Source: Candidatus Woesearchaeota archaeon (GTDB lineage Archaea; Nanobdellota; Nanobdellia; Woesearchaeales; 21-14-0-10-32-9). From it: a DNA stretch of 13,671 nucleotides. Under the pieces are notes generated by a model. That model did no database searches, was not told where the DNA came from, and saw nothing but the letters and a program-made list of their open reading frames with translations. This document shows positions 1-6,588 of this stretch, piece by piece. The position numbers and the translations under genes were made by a program. The stretch covers positions 1-13,671 of the forward strand of contig PWLK01000090.1 of assembly GCA_003560545.1 (NCBI GenBank). The letters run 5' to 3'. Within the stretch, counting starts at the first letter, position 1. Each line of letters starts with the position of its first letter.

Positions 1-473
1 ATGAACAAAATGAATAAACCCCCGATGATAAGCTGTCCAACGAGGATTAAAGGGCTTATCCCGGGAACAGGGGTTAAGCCTCCCATTAATACGAATACAA
101 AGGATTCAACTACTACGAAGAAAACAGCTAGTATTTTCTGGGTTCCCTGGAAACGCCTCCTGCCATCCTGGGTTGTAGGCTCAAAGTTTATAATTCCGGA
201 GCCGTTAAGCAACTGCAACACAATGCTAGCCGTAACGATAGGCCCAATGCCGAGGCTTACAATGCTTCCAAAGCTGGCTCCGAGGATCATGCTCAGGAAC
301 CTGAACTGCTCCAAAGCGTTCTCGCCTAACCCGTAAAGAGGTATTAGTGTTAACAAGAAATACAATCCTAATATGACACCAGTCCATTTCAGCTTCTCGC
401 TGAAGCCTATCTTTTTCTGGGATGGAGGCTTTATCTGCGGGAAATTGTTTATCAGTGTATCGAAAAAACTCAT
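1..473 (-). CDS. secY: SecY preprotein translocase pore subunit, N-terminal part (runs off left edge)
   Basis: Minus-strand reading frame open from ATG at 473 to the window edge; 157 residues are visible, none broken. SecY (Sec61 alpha) is the ten-helix membrane channel for protein export and membrane insertion. The visible part fits the archaeal family. A cytosolic N-terminus is followed by TM1 (about residues 30-47), the plug/TM2a region (about 58-70), TM2b with the characteristic stretch GPIVTASIVLQLLNGSGII (about 77-95), a basic cytosolic loop (QDGRRRFQGTQK), TM3 (about 113-131) and the start of TM4 (from about 141). It is the last gene of the spc block in archaea, which matches its place 24 nt after uL15, the widest gap in this cluster. 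No good Shine-Dalgarno is visible upstream. Identity is near certain; only the C-terminal two thirds is missing. Confidence 0.95.
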   Translation of the reverse strand, partial: MSFFDTLINNFPQIKPPSQKKIGFSEKLKWTGVILGLYFLLTLIPLYGLGENALEQFRFLSMILGASFGSIVSLGIGPIVTASIVLQLLNGSGIINFEPTTQDGRRRFQGTQKILAVFFVVVESFVFVLMGGLTPVPGISPLILVGQLIIGGLFILF

Positions 474-497
474 TTTGCTTTTTTCTCAGCCCTTTTT

Positions 498-941
498 TTA
501 TTCTGATAATAAGTTAACTTTTCCTTTGGCAGCCTCTATTTTTTCTTTGGCCTTGCCAGAGGCGTGCTTCACGGTTATGTCAAGCTTTTGCTTAATTATT
601 CCTGTTCCTAACAGCTTTGTGTACCCCATGCCTTCGAGGTCTACTTTGAAATGATCGTTATCTTTCACGGCGACGCCTGCTTCAACCCAGCCATCGAGTT
701 TCTGGGCTATTATTGAAAGGCTTATAGGGTTATCCTCTTTTTTTCTTATGGGTGTAAACCCTGATTTTCCGAAGTACTTAGACTTCCAGTACCTTGGCTT
801 TTTCGCGTCTCCTTTCTTCCCGCTTCCTGCTTTTCCACGTCCTCCCCTGTGGCCTGCTCATCTGTGTTTTTTCTTGGAGCCCCATCCATGGGTCCAGCCT
901 CCTCTTTGACGTGAATTCTTTTTTCTCTTATTGTAAGCCAT
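498..941 (-). CDS. rpl15: Large-subunit ribosomal protein uL15, interrupted by an in-frame UGA at codon 28
   Basis: ATG at 941 lies 1 nt after the uL30 stop, and the frame continues to TAA at 498-500, 147 codons, the usual archaeal uL15 length. The frame contains one stop, TGA at 858-860. The sequence around it reads HGWGSKKKHR-stop-AGHRGGRGKAG, where archaeal uL15 has the invariant KKHRGAG.RGGRG, so the TGA sits exactly at a conserved glycine (GGA to TGA is one base). Everything after it is good uL15, ending in the typical LDITVKHASGKAKEKIEAAKG region. uL15 binds 23S rRNA late in large-subunit assembly and is the usual partner of secY. Because the stop splits the frame into 27 and 119 codons, standard gene calling would miss or truncate it. 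The cause is open: sequencing or assembly error, real nonsense mutation, or readthrough. General reassignment of UGA is contradicted by its use as a stop elsewhere in the cluster. Confidence 0.9.
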
Positions 942-942
942 T

Positions 943-1305
943 TTAAATCATCCTTTTAATGAGATCGTTAATTTTTTCGCCTAGGTTTCCAAGGCTTCCT
1001 TTTTCAGCATGAGCTTTCTTCGTGCCAACCCTTCCAAAGCCTCCTCTGGGTGGGTGCAAGGCGTAATGCTTCTGTTTTTCTTTTCCTCTTTTCTTTTTTA
1101 GCTCTTCAAGGGTTTCCGGGCTTATCTCGCCGTACGCCACGTAGTCCTTGCATTTCTTTACCATGCCTGTGTTAACAGGGTTTTTGTCGAGGACTACGCA
1201 GGAATGCTTTTTTCTCAGGTTCAGCATGTTAAGGGTTTCTTTTTCTTCCCTACCTGCGTTTATAGTTCCTCTTATGAGGATTACTGCTATTTTTCCTTCG
1301 CTCAT
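943..1305 (-). CDS. rpl30: Large-subunit ribosomal protein uL30, short form
   Basis: 120 residues. The N-terminal uL30 fold (IAVILIRGTINAGREEKETLNMLNL) is followed by the conserved GMVKKCKDYVAYGE segment and the archaeal/eukaryotic C-terminal motif HYALHPPRGGFG. uL30 binds 23S rRNA on the solvent side of the large subunit near 5S rRNA. Typical archaeal forms are about 150 residues. Here the helical insertion that normally lies between the ETL..L..RG segment and LHPPRGG is reduced to about ten K/E/Q residues (residues 70-80), so the protein looks like an internally shortened archaeal form rather than a truncation. The ATG overlaps the uS5 stop as ATGA, which suggests coupled translation, and an AGGGGTT purine run lies just upstream. 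The TAA stop is 1 nt before uL15. Confidence 0.95.
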   Translation of the reverse strand: MSEGKIAVILIRGTINAGREEKETLNMLNLRKKHSCVVLDKNPVNTGMVKKCKDYVAYGEISPETLEELKKKRGKEKQKHYALHPPRGGFGRVGTKKAHAEKGSLGNLGEKINDLIKRMI

Positions 1306-2108
1306 TTTGTAACCCCTTCAGCTCTTCCTTCTTGGAGTGATAGTGCGTCAATGTCTTTTGGTCGTATCTTAGTGGTGCTTAGCTTTCTCAGGGCTTGCTC
1401 GCATGCCTTGATGAGGTTGACTTTGTTCTTTGTCTGTCCTCTGGTCTTGGACCACACGTCTTTTATGCCTGCGAGCTCAAGAACTTTCTGGCATTCTTTT
1501 TCCACGCATAAGCCTTTTCCTTTCGGTGCGGGCATCAGTGTTAGTTCTACGGAGCCGCACTTTCCTGTAACAGCGAAAGGTATGCTGTTAGGCTCTTTAG
1601 AGTTGGATTCCCAGCTCCCACTACCCCTGGCTATCTTGAAAACGTTTAGCTTTGCAGCTTTAACTGCTTTCTCTCTTGCTGGTACGGTTTCTTTGCTTTT
1701 CCCAAGGCCTATGCCTACGTAGCCGTTCTTGTTGCCTATGACTGCCATGGTTGTGAACTGTGGCTTGTTGCCTTCACGGGTTTTCTTCTGGGTCTGCCTG
1801 AAAATCCTTCTCTGGCCTCCTCCGAACTTTCCTTTGGCCTGGCCGATCATTAATAGTTCTGATTCCATTCCTGGAAGGAGTGAATCTACTATTTCTTGTT
1901 CTAGGACTGGGAGTCCGTTGTCCAGGATTTGGTCTATGTCGTTGATTTCCCGGTTGAACACCATCTTCCCCACAGTAGTCCTCGGAGTCCAGTTTTCTGA
2001 TATCTTGATTTGTTCCTTGGATGATTCCTCGTCTATTGGTTCCAGGGTTACTTTTTCTTCTGCTTCCGACTCCGTTTTTTTCTTAACCGTTTTTTTCTTT
2101 TCAGCCAT
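1302..2108 (-). CDS. rps5: Small-subunit ribosomal protein uS5 with lysine-rich N-terminus
   Basis: 268 residues. uS5 lies at the back of the small-subunit body near the mRNA entry and helps decoding fidelity. The N-terminal double-stranded-RNA-binding-like domain (about residues 80-145) holds GGGQRRIFRQTQKKTREGN and VIGNKNGYVGIGLGKSKE. The second domain holds the archaeal signature ARGSGSWE (about 159-166), then SIPFAVTGKCGSVELTLMPAPKGKGL. The first 25 residues are a low-complexity MAEKKKTVKKKTESEAEEK extension that is not part of the family core; its KKKTVKK codons share a 20-nt stretch (2080-2099) with the tails of eL19 and uL4. The start ATG is 6 nt after the uL18 stop; the TGA stop overlaps the uL30 ATG. 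No other ATG precedes the core more closely, so this start is the reasonable one. Confidence 0.96.
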   Translation of the reverse strand: MAEKKKTVKKKTESEAEEKVTLEPIDEESSKEQIKISENWTPRTTVGKMVFNREINDIDQILDNGLPVLEQEIVDSLLPGMESELLMIGQAKGKFGGGQRRIFRQTQKKTREGNKPQFTTMAVIGNKNGYVGIGLGKSKETVPAREKAVKAAKLNVFKIARGSGSWESNSKEPNSIPFAVTGKCGSVELTLMPAPKGKGLCVEKECQKVLELAGIKDVWSKTRGQTKNKVNLIKACEQALRKLSTTKIRPKDIDALSLQEGRAEGVTK

Positions 2109-2114
2109 GATTTA

Positions 2115-2630
2115 TCACTTTAATAATTCTGATTTTATCTTTTCATAGTCTTGCGTTATGGTTTTGTGTTTTTCCAGGTACTTGGAAATGTGTTCTCCTT
2201 TTAACCTTTCCTCTCCTGGGAAGATTTCTTTTCCCGCAGGGATTTTAAGGCCTGAGTCTATAACGCCTTTTAGGGCTGCGTATATCCTTGATCCTTTCAG
2301 GGGTGAGTAAAGCCCTATGTCGAGTACTGCGCCATTGATTTTTTTCTCTTTGGCTTTAACTCCTGCGAGTAGTCCTGTGAGGTACGCGGCGGGAATGTTT
2401 TTCAGGGAGTGCTTCCAGCCTTTCTTTTCAAGCTCTTTTGAGTTCGCTGTCAATAGTACTTTGTCTCCTTCAGGGGCGTACTTTATTACCTGGATTATTA
2501 TGTGCTTGTTTGTTTTCCTTATTGCCAGGCGGTCTTTTCTTCCTTTGAGGAGTTCTAATCGTTTCTTGTAGTCAGTCCTGCCTTCTCTTCTCCTCCTGTG
2601 CCTGACCGTGTAAGTTGTTTTTTGCTTCAT
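2115..2630 (-). CDS. rpl18: Large-subunit ribosomal protein uL18 (5S rRNA binding)
   Basis: 171 residues from ATG at 2630. uL18 binds 5S rRNA together with uL5 and anchors the central protuberance. The archaeal signature is clear: YTVRHRRRREGRTDYKKRLELL at the N-terminus, RLAIRKTNKHIIIQVI, then AAYLTGLLAG and the C-terminal VIDSGLKIPAG..FPGEERLKGEHI region. It is slightly shorter than the roughly 190 residues usual in archaea. Two starts compete. TTG at 2636 would overlap the eL19 stop as TTGA. ATG at 2630 gives MKQKTTYTVRH, agrees better with family N-termini, and lies 2 nt after the stop in the same TGAAAATG context seen at three other junctions; I chose the ATG. The TGA stop is 6 nt before uS5. 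Confidence 0.95.
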   Translation of the reverse strand: MKQKTTYTVRHRRRREGRTDYKKRLELLKGRKDRLAIRKTNKHIIIQVIKYAPEGDKVLLTANSKELEKKGWKHSLKNIPAAYLTGLLAGVKAKEKKINGAVLDIGLYSPLKGSRIYAALKGVIDSGLKIPAGKEIFPGEERLKGEHISKYLEKHKTITQDYEKIKSELLK

Positions 2631-2632
2631 TT

Positions 2633-3181
2633 TCAATCAGATTTTTTCTTTGCTGCTTTCTTCTTAACCGTTTTTTTCTTGGCAGCTTTTTTCTTGGTTG
2701 TTTTCTTTGCCGGAGCCGGTTTTTCCTGTTTGGCTTCTGGCTTTGTGAATAGCTTGTGTTCGTTCAAGTATATTTTTATGTGTCTTGTACTCCTGAAAAA
2801 TCCTCCTTTGGCTTTCAGGTATATGTTCCTGTAAGTCTGGTTTGTGATTAGTTCTTTGGATTTTAGTTCTGTTATGAATTTTCTTTGGCTTCTTATTTTG
2901 CTCATCCAGCTTTCTTTTCTTGGAAGCCTCGCAGTCTTTTTTCCTTCCCTGGATCCTTTGCCTTTTCTCAGGCCTTTGGATTTCTGGATTTTGAGTTTTC
3001 TAGCCCTGCTCTTTGAGGATTCGCTTACTGGTTTTTTCGTGATGGCTTTGTCAGCTATGAGTTTTCTTATGTCTGTCTTGGTAATGCTCTCTTTTATGTC
3101 TGCCAGCCTTTGCTGGTCGAACACTACTTTTTTCTCGGATACTCCTAGGAGTTGGGCTGCAAGCCTTTTCTGGGTTTTCAT
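2633..3181 (-). CDS. rpl19e: Large-subunit ribosomal protein eL19 with Lys/Ala tail
   Basis: 182 residues. eL19 is found only in archaea and eukaryotes and reaches across the subunit interface to form intersubunit bridges. The core matches the family: MKTQKRLAAQLLGVSEKKVVFD at the start, DIRKLIADKAITKKPVSESSKSRARKL, the basic KSKGLRKGKGSREGKKTAR stretch, SWMSKIRSQRKFITELKSKELITNQTYRNIYLKAKGGFF. From about residue 146 a tail of K, A, T and P repeats (AAKKKTVKKKAAKKK) is added that core archaeal eL19 proteins lack. Its DNA (2661-2700) matches the uL4 tail with two mismatches over 40 nt. Start 6 nt after the eL32 stop, with the context TGATAGAAAATG. Stop TGA. Confidence 0.95.
   Translation of the reverse strand: MKTQKRLAAQLLGVSEKKVVFDQQRLADIKESITKTDIRKLIADKAITKKPVSESSKSRARKLKIQKSKGLRKGKGSREGKKTARLPRKESWMSKIRSQRKFITELKSKELITNQTYRNIYLKAKGGFFRSTRHIKIYLNEHKLFTKPEAKQEKPAPAKKTTKKKAAKKKTVKKKAAKKKSD
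2661..2700 (-). repeat. Lysine/alanine tail repeat, copy in eL19
   Basis: These 40 bases match 10898-10937 in uL4 with two mismatches by direct alignment. The first 20 bases are also identical to 2080-2099 in the uS5 N-terminus. All copies are in the same reading frame and encode KKKAAKKKTVKK-type sequence on the minus strand. Confidence 0.85.
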
Positions 3182-3187
3182 TTTCTA

Positions 3188-3775
3188 TCAGCTTTTCTTT
3201 GTGAGTACTTTGTCTTTCTCTTCTTTTTCTTTTTTCTTCTTTTCTTCTTCGTTTAATTCTTCCTTGGATTCTTCTTTTGGTTCTTCTTTTTTCTCTTCTT
3301 TTTTCTCTTCTTCAGCCTTTTTTTCTTCTTCCTTGGCTTTTTCTTCTAATTGTTTAGCTTGTTTCTCTCTTTCCTGTTTTTTCTCTTTGCTTTCTTTCTT
3401 TTTCTCTTTGAATTGTTCCTGGATTTTTTCTTTGTATTCCTTTGCTTTTACGTTTAGGATTGTGATATTCTTTTTTTCTGCTTCGCTTATTATTTCGAGT
3501 TGTTTCTTTTTCCCTACGCCCGGGAGTATTATTCCTTCTTCTTTCGGGTTTATTTTTTCAAGTTCTCCAACGCTTTTAATGTATATTATTCTTAGGTTGG
3601 CTTTGTTATGAATGTTTCTTTCCAGGTCTTTTCTGCCGTAGCCAGGCTTTACTATGGGTGAATGGGCTTTGCGGTTAAGCCTTCTCTTATTCGTGATGCC
3701 TTTGGGCTTCCGCCACTTCTCGTTTACTCTTGCCTTTTTGTGGCTGTCTTTCCTTACGAATTTCTTTGGTATCAT
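3188..3775 (-). CDS. rpl32e: Large-subunit ribosomal protein eL32 with long K/E tail
   Basis: 195 residues, of which only about the first 111 form the eL32 core. The core motifs are FVRKDSHKKARVNEKWRKPKG, NKRRLNRKAHSPIVKPGYG and the C-terminal part VGELEKINPKEEGIILPGVGKKKQLEI, ILNVKAKEY. eL32 is an archaeal/eukaryotic solvent-side protein of the large subunit. From about residue 112 to the end runs an 84-residue tail of K and E with few other residues, including EEKAKEEEKKAEEEKKEEKK, a pattern typical of ER/K single alpha-helices. The DNA of the tail is correspondingly purine-rich on the coding strand, with pure-pyrimidine runs of 38 nt (3213-3250) and 33 nt (3281-3313) on the plus strand. 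Start 1 nt after uL6, TGA stop. Core identity is firm; tail function unknown. Confidence 0.94.
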   Translation of the reverse strand: MIPKKFVRKDSHKKARVNEKWRKPKGITNKRRLNRKAHSPIVKPGYGRKDLERNIHNKANLRIIYIKSVGELEKINPKEEGIILPGVGKKKQLEIISEAEKKNITILNVKAKEYKEKIQEQFKEKKKESKEKKQEREKQAKQLEEKAKEEEKKAEEEKKEEKKEEPKEESKEELNEEEKKKKEKEEKDKVLTKKS

Positions 3776-3776
3776 T

Positions 3777-4319
3777 TTAATGCACTAGTTTCTTACCTGC
3801 TTTTTCAATTATGTATATGCCGTCCTGGAATATTCTTTTGTCGAATCCAGGCCTGAACGTTAGTTTTTCTATGCTGGCTGCGACTTGTCCGGCTACTTCT
3901 TTGTTTGTTGCTTCAACAACGATTTCTTCTCCTGACACGTTTACTTTTGCGTCAGGGTGAATTTTAAGTGTTCTCGGAACTTTTTCTCCGATGAAGTTTT
4001 TAACTTCTAAGACGTCGTTTTTCACGTTGACCGTCATGGGGAAGTGCCCAGAGCATATTTTGAGTTTGTATGTGAATCCTTCGTTTACGCCTTTCAAAAT
4101 GTTTTTTATGTGGGCTCTGTTCGTGTTCATAAGCCTCTTCGCTCTTTTCGTGTCTTCAGGGTATGTGAGTGTTACTTCCTGGCCTTCCTGTTTTACCTGG
4201 ACTTTCTTGTCAGTGAGCTTTCTTTTCAGCTCTCCTTTCGGCCCTTTGGCTACCACGAAGTTTTTCTCCTGCACCACCGTGCAGTTTTCTGGTGCTTCTA
4301 TTTTTTCTGTTAATCCCAT
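3777..4319 (-). CDS. rpl6: Large-subunit ribosomal protein uL6
   Basis: 180 residues, normal archaeal length, two tandem uL6 domains. The N-terminal one begins EKIEAPENCTVVQEKNFVVAKGPKGELKRKL; the second carries the signature region NFIGEKVPRTLKIHPDAKV and VEATNKEVAGQVAASIEKLT, ending FDKRIFQDGIYIIEK, which is typical of archaeal/eukaryotic uL6 (L9e). It binds 23S rRNA near the sarcin-ricin loop and the base of the factor-binding stalk. The ATG is 6 nt after the uS8 stop and the TAA stop is 1 nt before eL32. No extension or unusual residue noted. Confidence 0.97.
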   Translation of the reverse strand: MGLTEKIEAPENCTVVQEKNFVVAKGPKGELKRKLTDKKVQVKQEGQEVTLTYPEDTKRAKRLMNTNRAHIKNILKGVNEGFTYKLKICSGHFPMTVNVKNDVLEVKNFIGEKVPRTLKIHPDAKVNVSGEEIVVEATNKEVAGQVAASIEKLTFRPGFDKRIFQDGIYIIEKAGKKLVH

Positions 4320-4325
4320 TTTTGA

Positions 4326-4721
4326 TCAGTAAGCGTAGCTTATCAGCGTGCCCCCTATGTTTTCTTTTTTAGCTTGTGTGTTTGTCTTTATTCCTTTGCT
4401 TGTTGAAACGATTAGCACTCCGAAGTCCATAGCTGGCAAGTACCTTTTTTCGAATTTCTCGTAATCACTTACCTTAACCCTGAACCTTGGCTTTACCGCG
4501 CCGCACTTGTTAAGGCTTCCTATTAAGTGTATCTTAAGGGCTTTGCCTCCTTTGCCATGGTCTATTTCTTCGTATGACCCTATGAATCCTTCTTCTTGCA
4601 TTATCCTGAGCACTTCTTTTATGACTTTGGAGTTGTTGTCTGTGACTAGTTCTTTCTTTCCAAGTTTTTCGTAATTGTAAACATGGCTTAACACGTTTGC
4701 CAGTGGATCGTTCAGCGACAT
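4326..4721 (-). CDS. rps8: Small-subunit ribosomal protein uS8
   Basis: 131 residues, normal archaeal length (S8/S15a type). uS8 is a primary binder of the central domain of 16S rRNA (helix 21). Visible family features: DPLANVLSHVYNYEKLGKKE at the N-terminus, the IIRIMQEEGFIG-like segment VLRIMQEEGFIGSYEEID, the KIHLIGSLNKCGAVKPRF region and the C-terminal VLIVSTSKGI.T..A..ENIGGTLISYAY with the conserved aromatic end. This is one of the few genes here with a clear spacer (13 nt) and a full Shine-Dalgarno (AGGAGG at 4728-4733). Stop is TGA, six bases before uL6. The protein ends at the usual family position, so this UGA is a genuine terminator. Confidence 0.97.
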   Translation of the reverse strand: MSLNDPLANVLSHVYNYEKLGKKELVTDNNSKVIKEVLRIMQEEGFIGSYEEIDHGKGGKALKIHLIGSLNKCGAVKPRFRVKVSDYEKFEKRYLPAMDFGVLIVSTSKGIKTNTQAKKENIGGTLISYAY

Positions 4722-4727
4722 TTTTTT

Positions 4728-4733
4728 CCTCCT
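4728..4733 (-). promoter_or_regulatory. Shine-Dalgarno of uS8
   Basis: Minus-strand AGGAGG, six bases before the uS8 ATG at 4721, inside the 13-nt gap after uS14. It is the best Shine-Dalgarno match in the cluster and shows that this archaeon uses anti-SD pairing for at least some internal genes. Most other junctions rely on overlap or very short gaps. Confidence 0.75.
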
Positions 4734-4734
4734 A

Positions 4735-4965
4735 TTACCTGTATTTTTTGAATCCTAGTACTATTGCATTTTCCCTGAAACAGTGCCTGCATAGCTTTAG
4801 CCCGTACTTTGATATGTGCGCGCCTGTCCTCCCGCACCGCCTGCAAGTATGCGTTTTTTCCCCGTGCTTTCTTTTCTTGGGAACGTTGTATTTCTTGTAC
4901 TTCTCTATCTTGCCGGGTTTGTTGCTTAGCTGGTTTAATAGCTTTTTATGGGTTGACGTTGTCAT
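4735..4965 (-). CDS. rps14: Small-subunit ribosomal protein uS14, zinc-binding type with N-terminal extension
   Basis: 76 residues. The C-terminal half is the compact archaeal uS14: HTCRRCGRTGAHISKYGLKLCRHC, with four cysteines (41, 44, 59, 62) in two CxxC pairs that bind one zinc ion, then FRENAIVLGFKKYR. uS14 sits in the small-subunit head beside uS3 and uS10 and contacts the tRNA side. Archaeal uS14 is usually about 50-56 residues; here roughly 20 extra basic residues (TSTHKKLLNQLSNKPGKIEK) precede the core. No internal ATG gives a shorter protein, and the start at 4965 lies 2 nt after the uL5 stop, so the extension is likely real. Stop TAA. Confidence 0.95.
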   Translation of the reverse strand: MTTSTHKKLLNQLSNKPGKIEKYKKYNVPKKRKHGEKTHTCRRCGRTGAHISKYGLKLCRHCFRENAIVLGFKKYR

Positions 4966-4967
4966 TT

Positions 4968-5477
4968 TTATTCTTCACCTATCTTGGCAGAGTATTTTTC
5001 TTTCATGAAGTTCATTGCTTCTTCTTTTTTTACCTGGTGTTTTGCAGGTATATTCTTTTTTCGCACGGACCTGTGCTTCACCCTGTACCCTGGCCTTGTC
5101 AGCGTAATGCTTACCTGCAACCCCATCATTCCTATCTCGGTGTCGTACTTCGCGTCTTTTATGTCGACGTACTCGGGGAGGCCGAAGCTTATGTTTCCGT
5201 GGTTGTCAAAATATGATTCTTCTAATAAGTTGTCTTTGGCGTAAAGCACGCGTTTTATCATTTCATCTGCTTGTTTGCCTCGCAACGTTTTCTTTACACC
5301 TATAGGTAGGCCTGGCCTGAGACCCCATCCTTGTATTCTTTTCTGGGTGACTGTTTTCACAGGCTCTGTTCCTGTAAGGTTTTTGAGCAGCTTAACGCCT
5401 TTTTCGAGGAGCCTTTGGTCTTTCCCTGCTCCTATGTTAAGGGTTACTTTTGCCACTTTGATTTCTTTCATTTTCAT
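4968..5477 (-). CDS. rpl5: Large-subunit ribosomal protein uL5 (5S rRNA binding)
   Basis: 169 residues. uL5 binds 5S rRNA with uL18 in the central protuberance and contacts the P-site tRNA elbow and the small-subunit head. Family features: KVTLNIGAGKD near the N-terminus, TVTQKRIQGWGLRPGLPIGVKKTLRG, YVDIKDAKYDTEIGMMGLQVSITLTRPGYRVKHR, the archaeal/eukaryotic form. The first ATG (5477) overlaps the eS4 stop as ATGA; a second in-frame ATG at 5471 follows after AAA, giving the TGAAAATG junction shared with three other genes, so either start (169 or 167 residues) is possible. TAA stop, 2 nt before uS14. Confidence 0.97.
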   Translation of the reverse strand: MKMKEIKVAKVTLNIGAGKDQRLLEKGVKLLKNLTGTEPVKTVTQKRIQGWGLRPGLPIGVKKTLRGKQADEMIKRVLYAKDNLLEESYFDNHGNISFGLPEYVDIKDAKYDTEIGMMGLQVSITLTRPGYRVKHRSVRKKNIPAKHQVKKEEAMNFMKEKYSAKIGEE

Positions 5478-6178
5478 TTTGCTTCAATGTTGATTTCTGG
5501 TTTTTCTTTTCCTGTTACCAAAACGTATTCTTTCTTTGTTTCAAAGGTTTCTTTTCCTGTTTTGATCGTAACGGTGTCTTCTTTGATTTCTTTGATATCC
5601 CCGTGCGTCCCGGAGTGCTTTCCAAGGAAAACTATTGCTTTGCAGTCTTTTTCCAGTTTTACATGTTTCTCTATCTTGTTCCCCGGGATGCTTATTATAA
5701 GTGTGTCTCCTACTTTGTATTCCTTGGCTTGTTTTTCATCTACTAATATGTTCGCTCCGTTCATAAGGTTGACTTGTATTTTCTTGTTTTTTACGGGCGT
5801 CTTGTTTATTATTCTTGAAAGGGTTTTGCCTGCTTCGCTTTTTGAGAGGGGCTTTGCAACGATTTTTCCCTTTGAGTCAAGTGTTACGAGGAAGTGCTTG
5901 TCCTGGCCTGGCATGCTTACCACATCGAGGAATCCTGCTTGGTGCTTGTAATCCCTTTTCTTCTTCCCGTTTACCAATAAGTCTTGTTTTGTCAACAAGT
6001 ACTTTGTTTCCTTTGTGGTGTTGGATACTTTTGCGTTTTCTTTTAGGAATGTGTTCACGGACACTGCAAGGTTCTTGTTGTGGCCTCCAGGGCTTGGCCT
6101 GGTTACGAATGTGTTTACCTTTCTTAGTATCCTCCACGTCCTTGGAGCTGTAAGCCTTTTCATGTGGTTCTTAACCAT
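5474..6178 (-). CDS. rps4e: Small-subunit ribosomal protein eS4
   Basis: 234 residues, normal archaeal length. eS4 is archaeal/eukaryotic, binds the 5' domain of 16S rRNA and is unrelated to bacterial uS4. Order of domains: a basic N-terminal segment HMKRLTAPRTWRILRK, an S4-type RNA-binding domain with LLTKQDLLVNGKKKRDYKHQAGFLDVVSM (about residues 62-92), the central domain, and a C-terminal KOW motif region (KAIVFLGKHSGTHGDIKEI, about 179-197). ATG at 6178 overlaps the end of uL24 by 8 nt; this start gives the expected short basic N-terminus. TGA stop overlaps the uL5 start as ATGA. Confidence 0.96.
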   Translation of the reverse strand: MVKNHMKRLTAPRTWRILRKVNTFVTRPSPGGHNKNLAVSVNTFLKENAKVSNTTKETKYLLTKQDLLVNGKKKRDYKHQAGFLDVVSMPGQDKHFLVTLDSKGKIVAKPLSKSEAGKTLSRIINKTPVKNKKIQVNLMNGANILVDEKQAKEYKVGDTLIISIPGNKIEKHVKLEKDCKAIVFLGKHSGTHGDIKEIKEDTVTIKTGKETFETKKEYVLVTGKEKPEINIEAK

Positions 6179-6578
6179 TTTTCTTGTCCTCTTTGGTTTC
6201 TTTTACCTGGAGTTTTTGCTTTCTTTTCTTGTCATCCAGTTTTAATTCTACGATTTGAAGGTTTGATGGTTTCAATGCGACTTTGATTTTTGAGCCGTCT
6301 TTCTTTGGCTTTTCTATTCCTGTCACGTACACTTTTGTGTCTTTGACTTTTATTGTTTCAACCCTGCCTTCTTTGCCTTTGTTGTTGCCTCTTAGTATTC
6401 TTACTTTATCACCGGTTCTGAGGCGCACGCTTCTCTTCCCATGCCTTTCTCTTAGCGTTTTGGATAGGTTTGCGTTGAGGAACTTGCTCTTTGTATGCAT
6501 CGGAGCGTTGTAAGCGTACTTCCTCTGCTTCCTTGGCTGCGTGCTGCTCTTCCATGTTTTTGAAAATGCTGTTTTCAT
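6171..6578 (-). CDS. rpl24: Large-subunit ribosomal protein uL24
   Basis: 135 residues. uL24 is an early assembly initiator that binds the 5' end of 23S rRNA near the tunnel exit. The archaeal N-terminus SKTWKSSTQPRKQRKYAYNAPMHTKSKFLNANLS is recognisable, followed by the KOW domain GDKVRILRGNNKGKEGRVETI (about residues 56-76) and VTGIEKPKKDGSK. The last 20 residues are K/E/D-rich and variable. The ATG is 10 nt after the uL14 stop with GAGG overlapping that stop as a weak Shine-Dalgarno. The TAA stop lies inside the eS4 start region (8-nt overlap). Confidence 0.96.
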   Translation of the reverse strand: MKTAFSKTWKSSTQPRKQRKYAYNAPMHTKSKFLNANLSKTLRERHGKRSVRLRTGDKVRILRGNNKGKEGRVETIKVKDTKVYVTGIEKPKKDGSKIKVALKPSNLQIVELKLDDKKRKQKLQVKETKEDKKNG

Positions 6579-6588
6579 ATTTGTTTCC

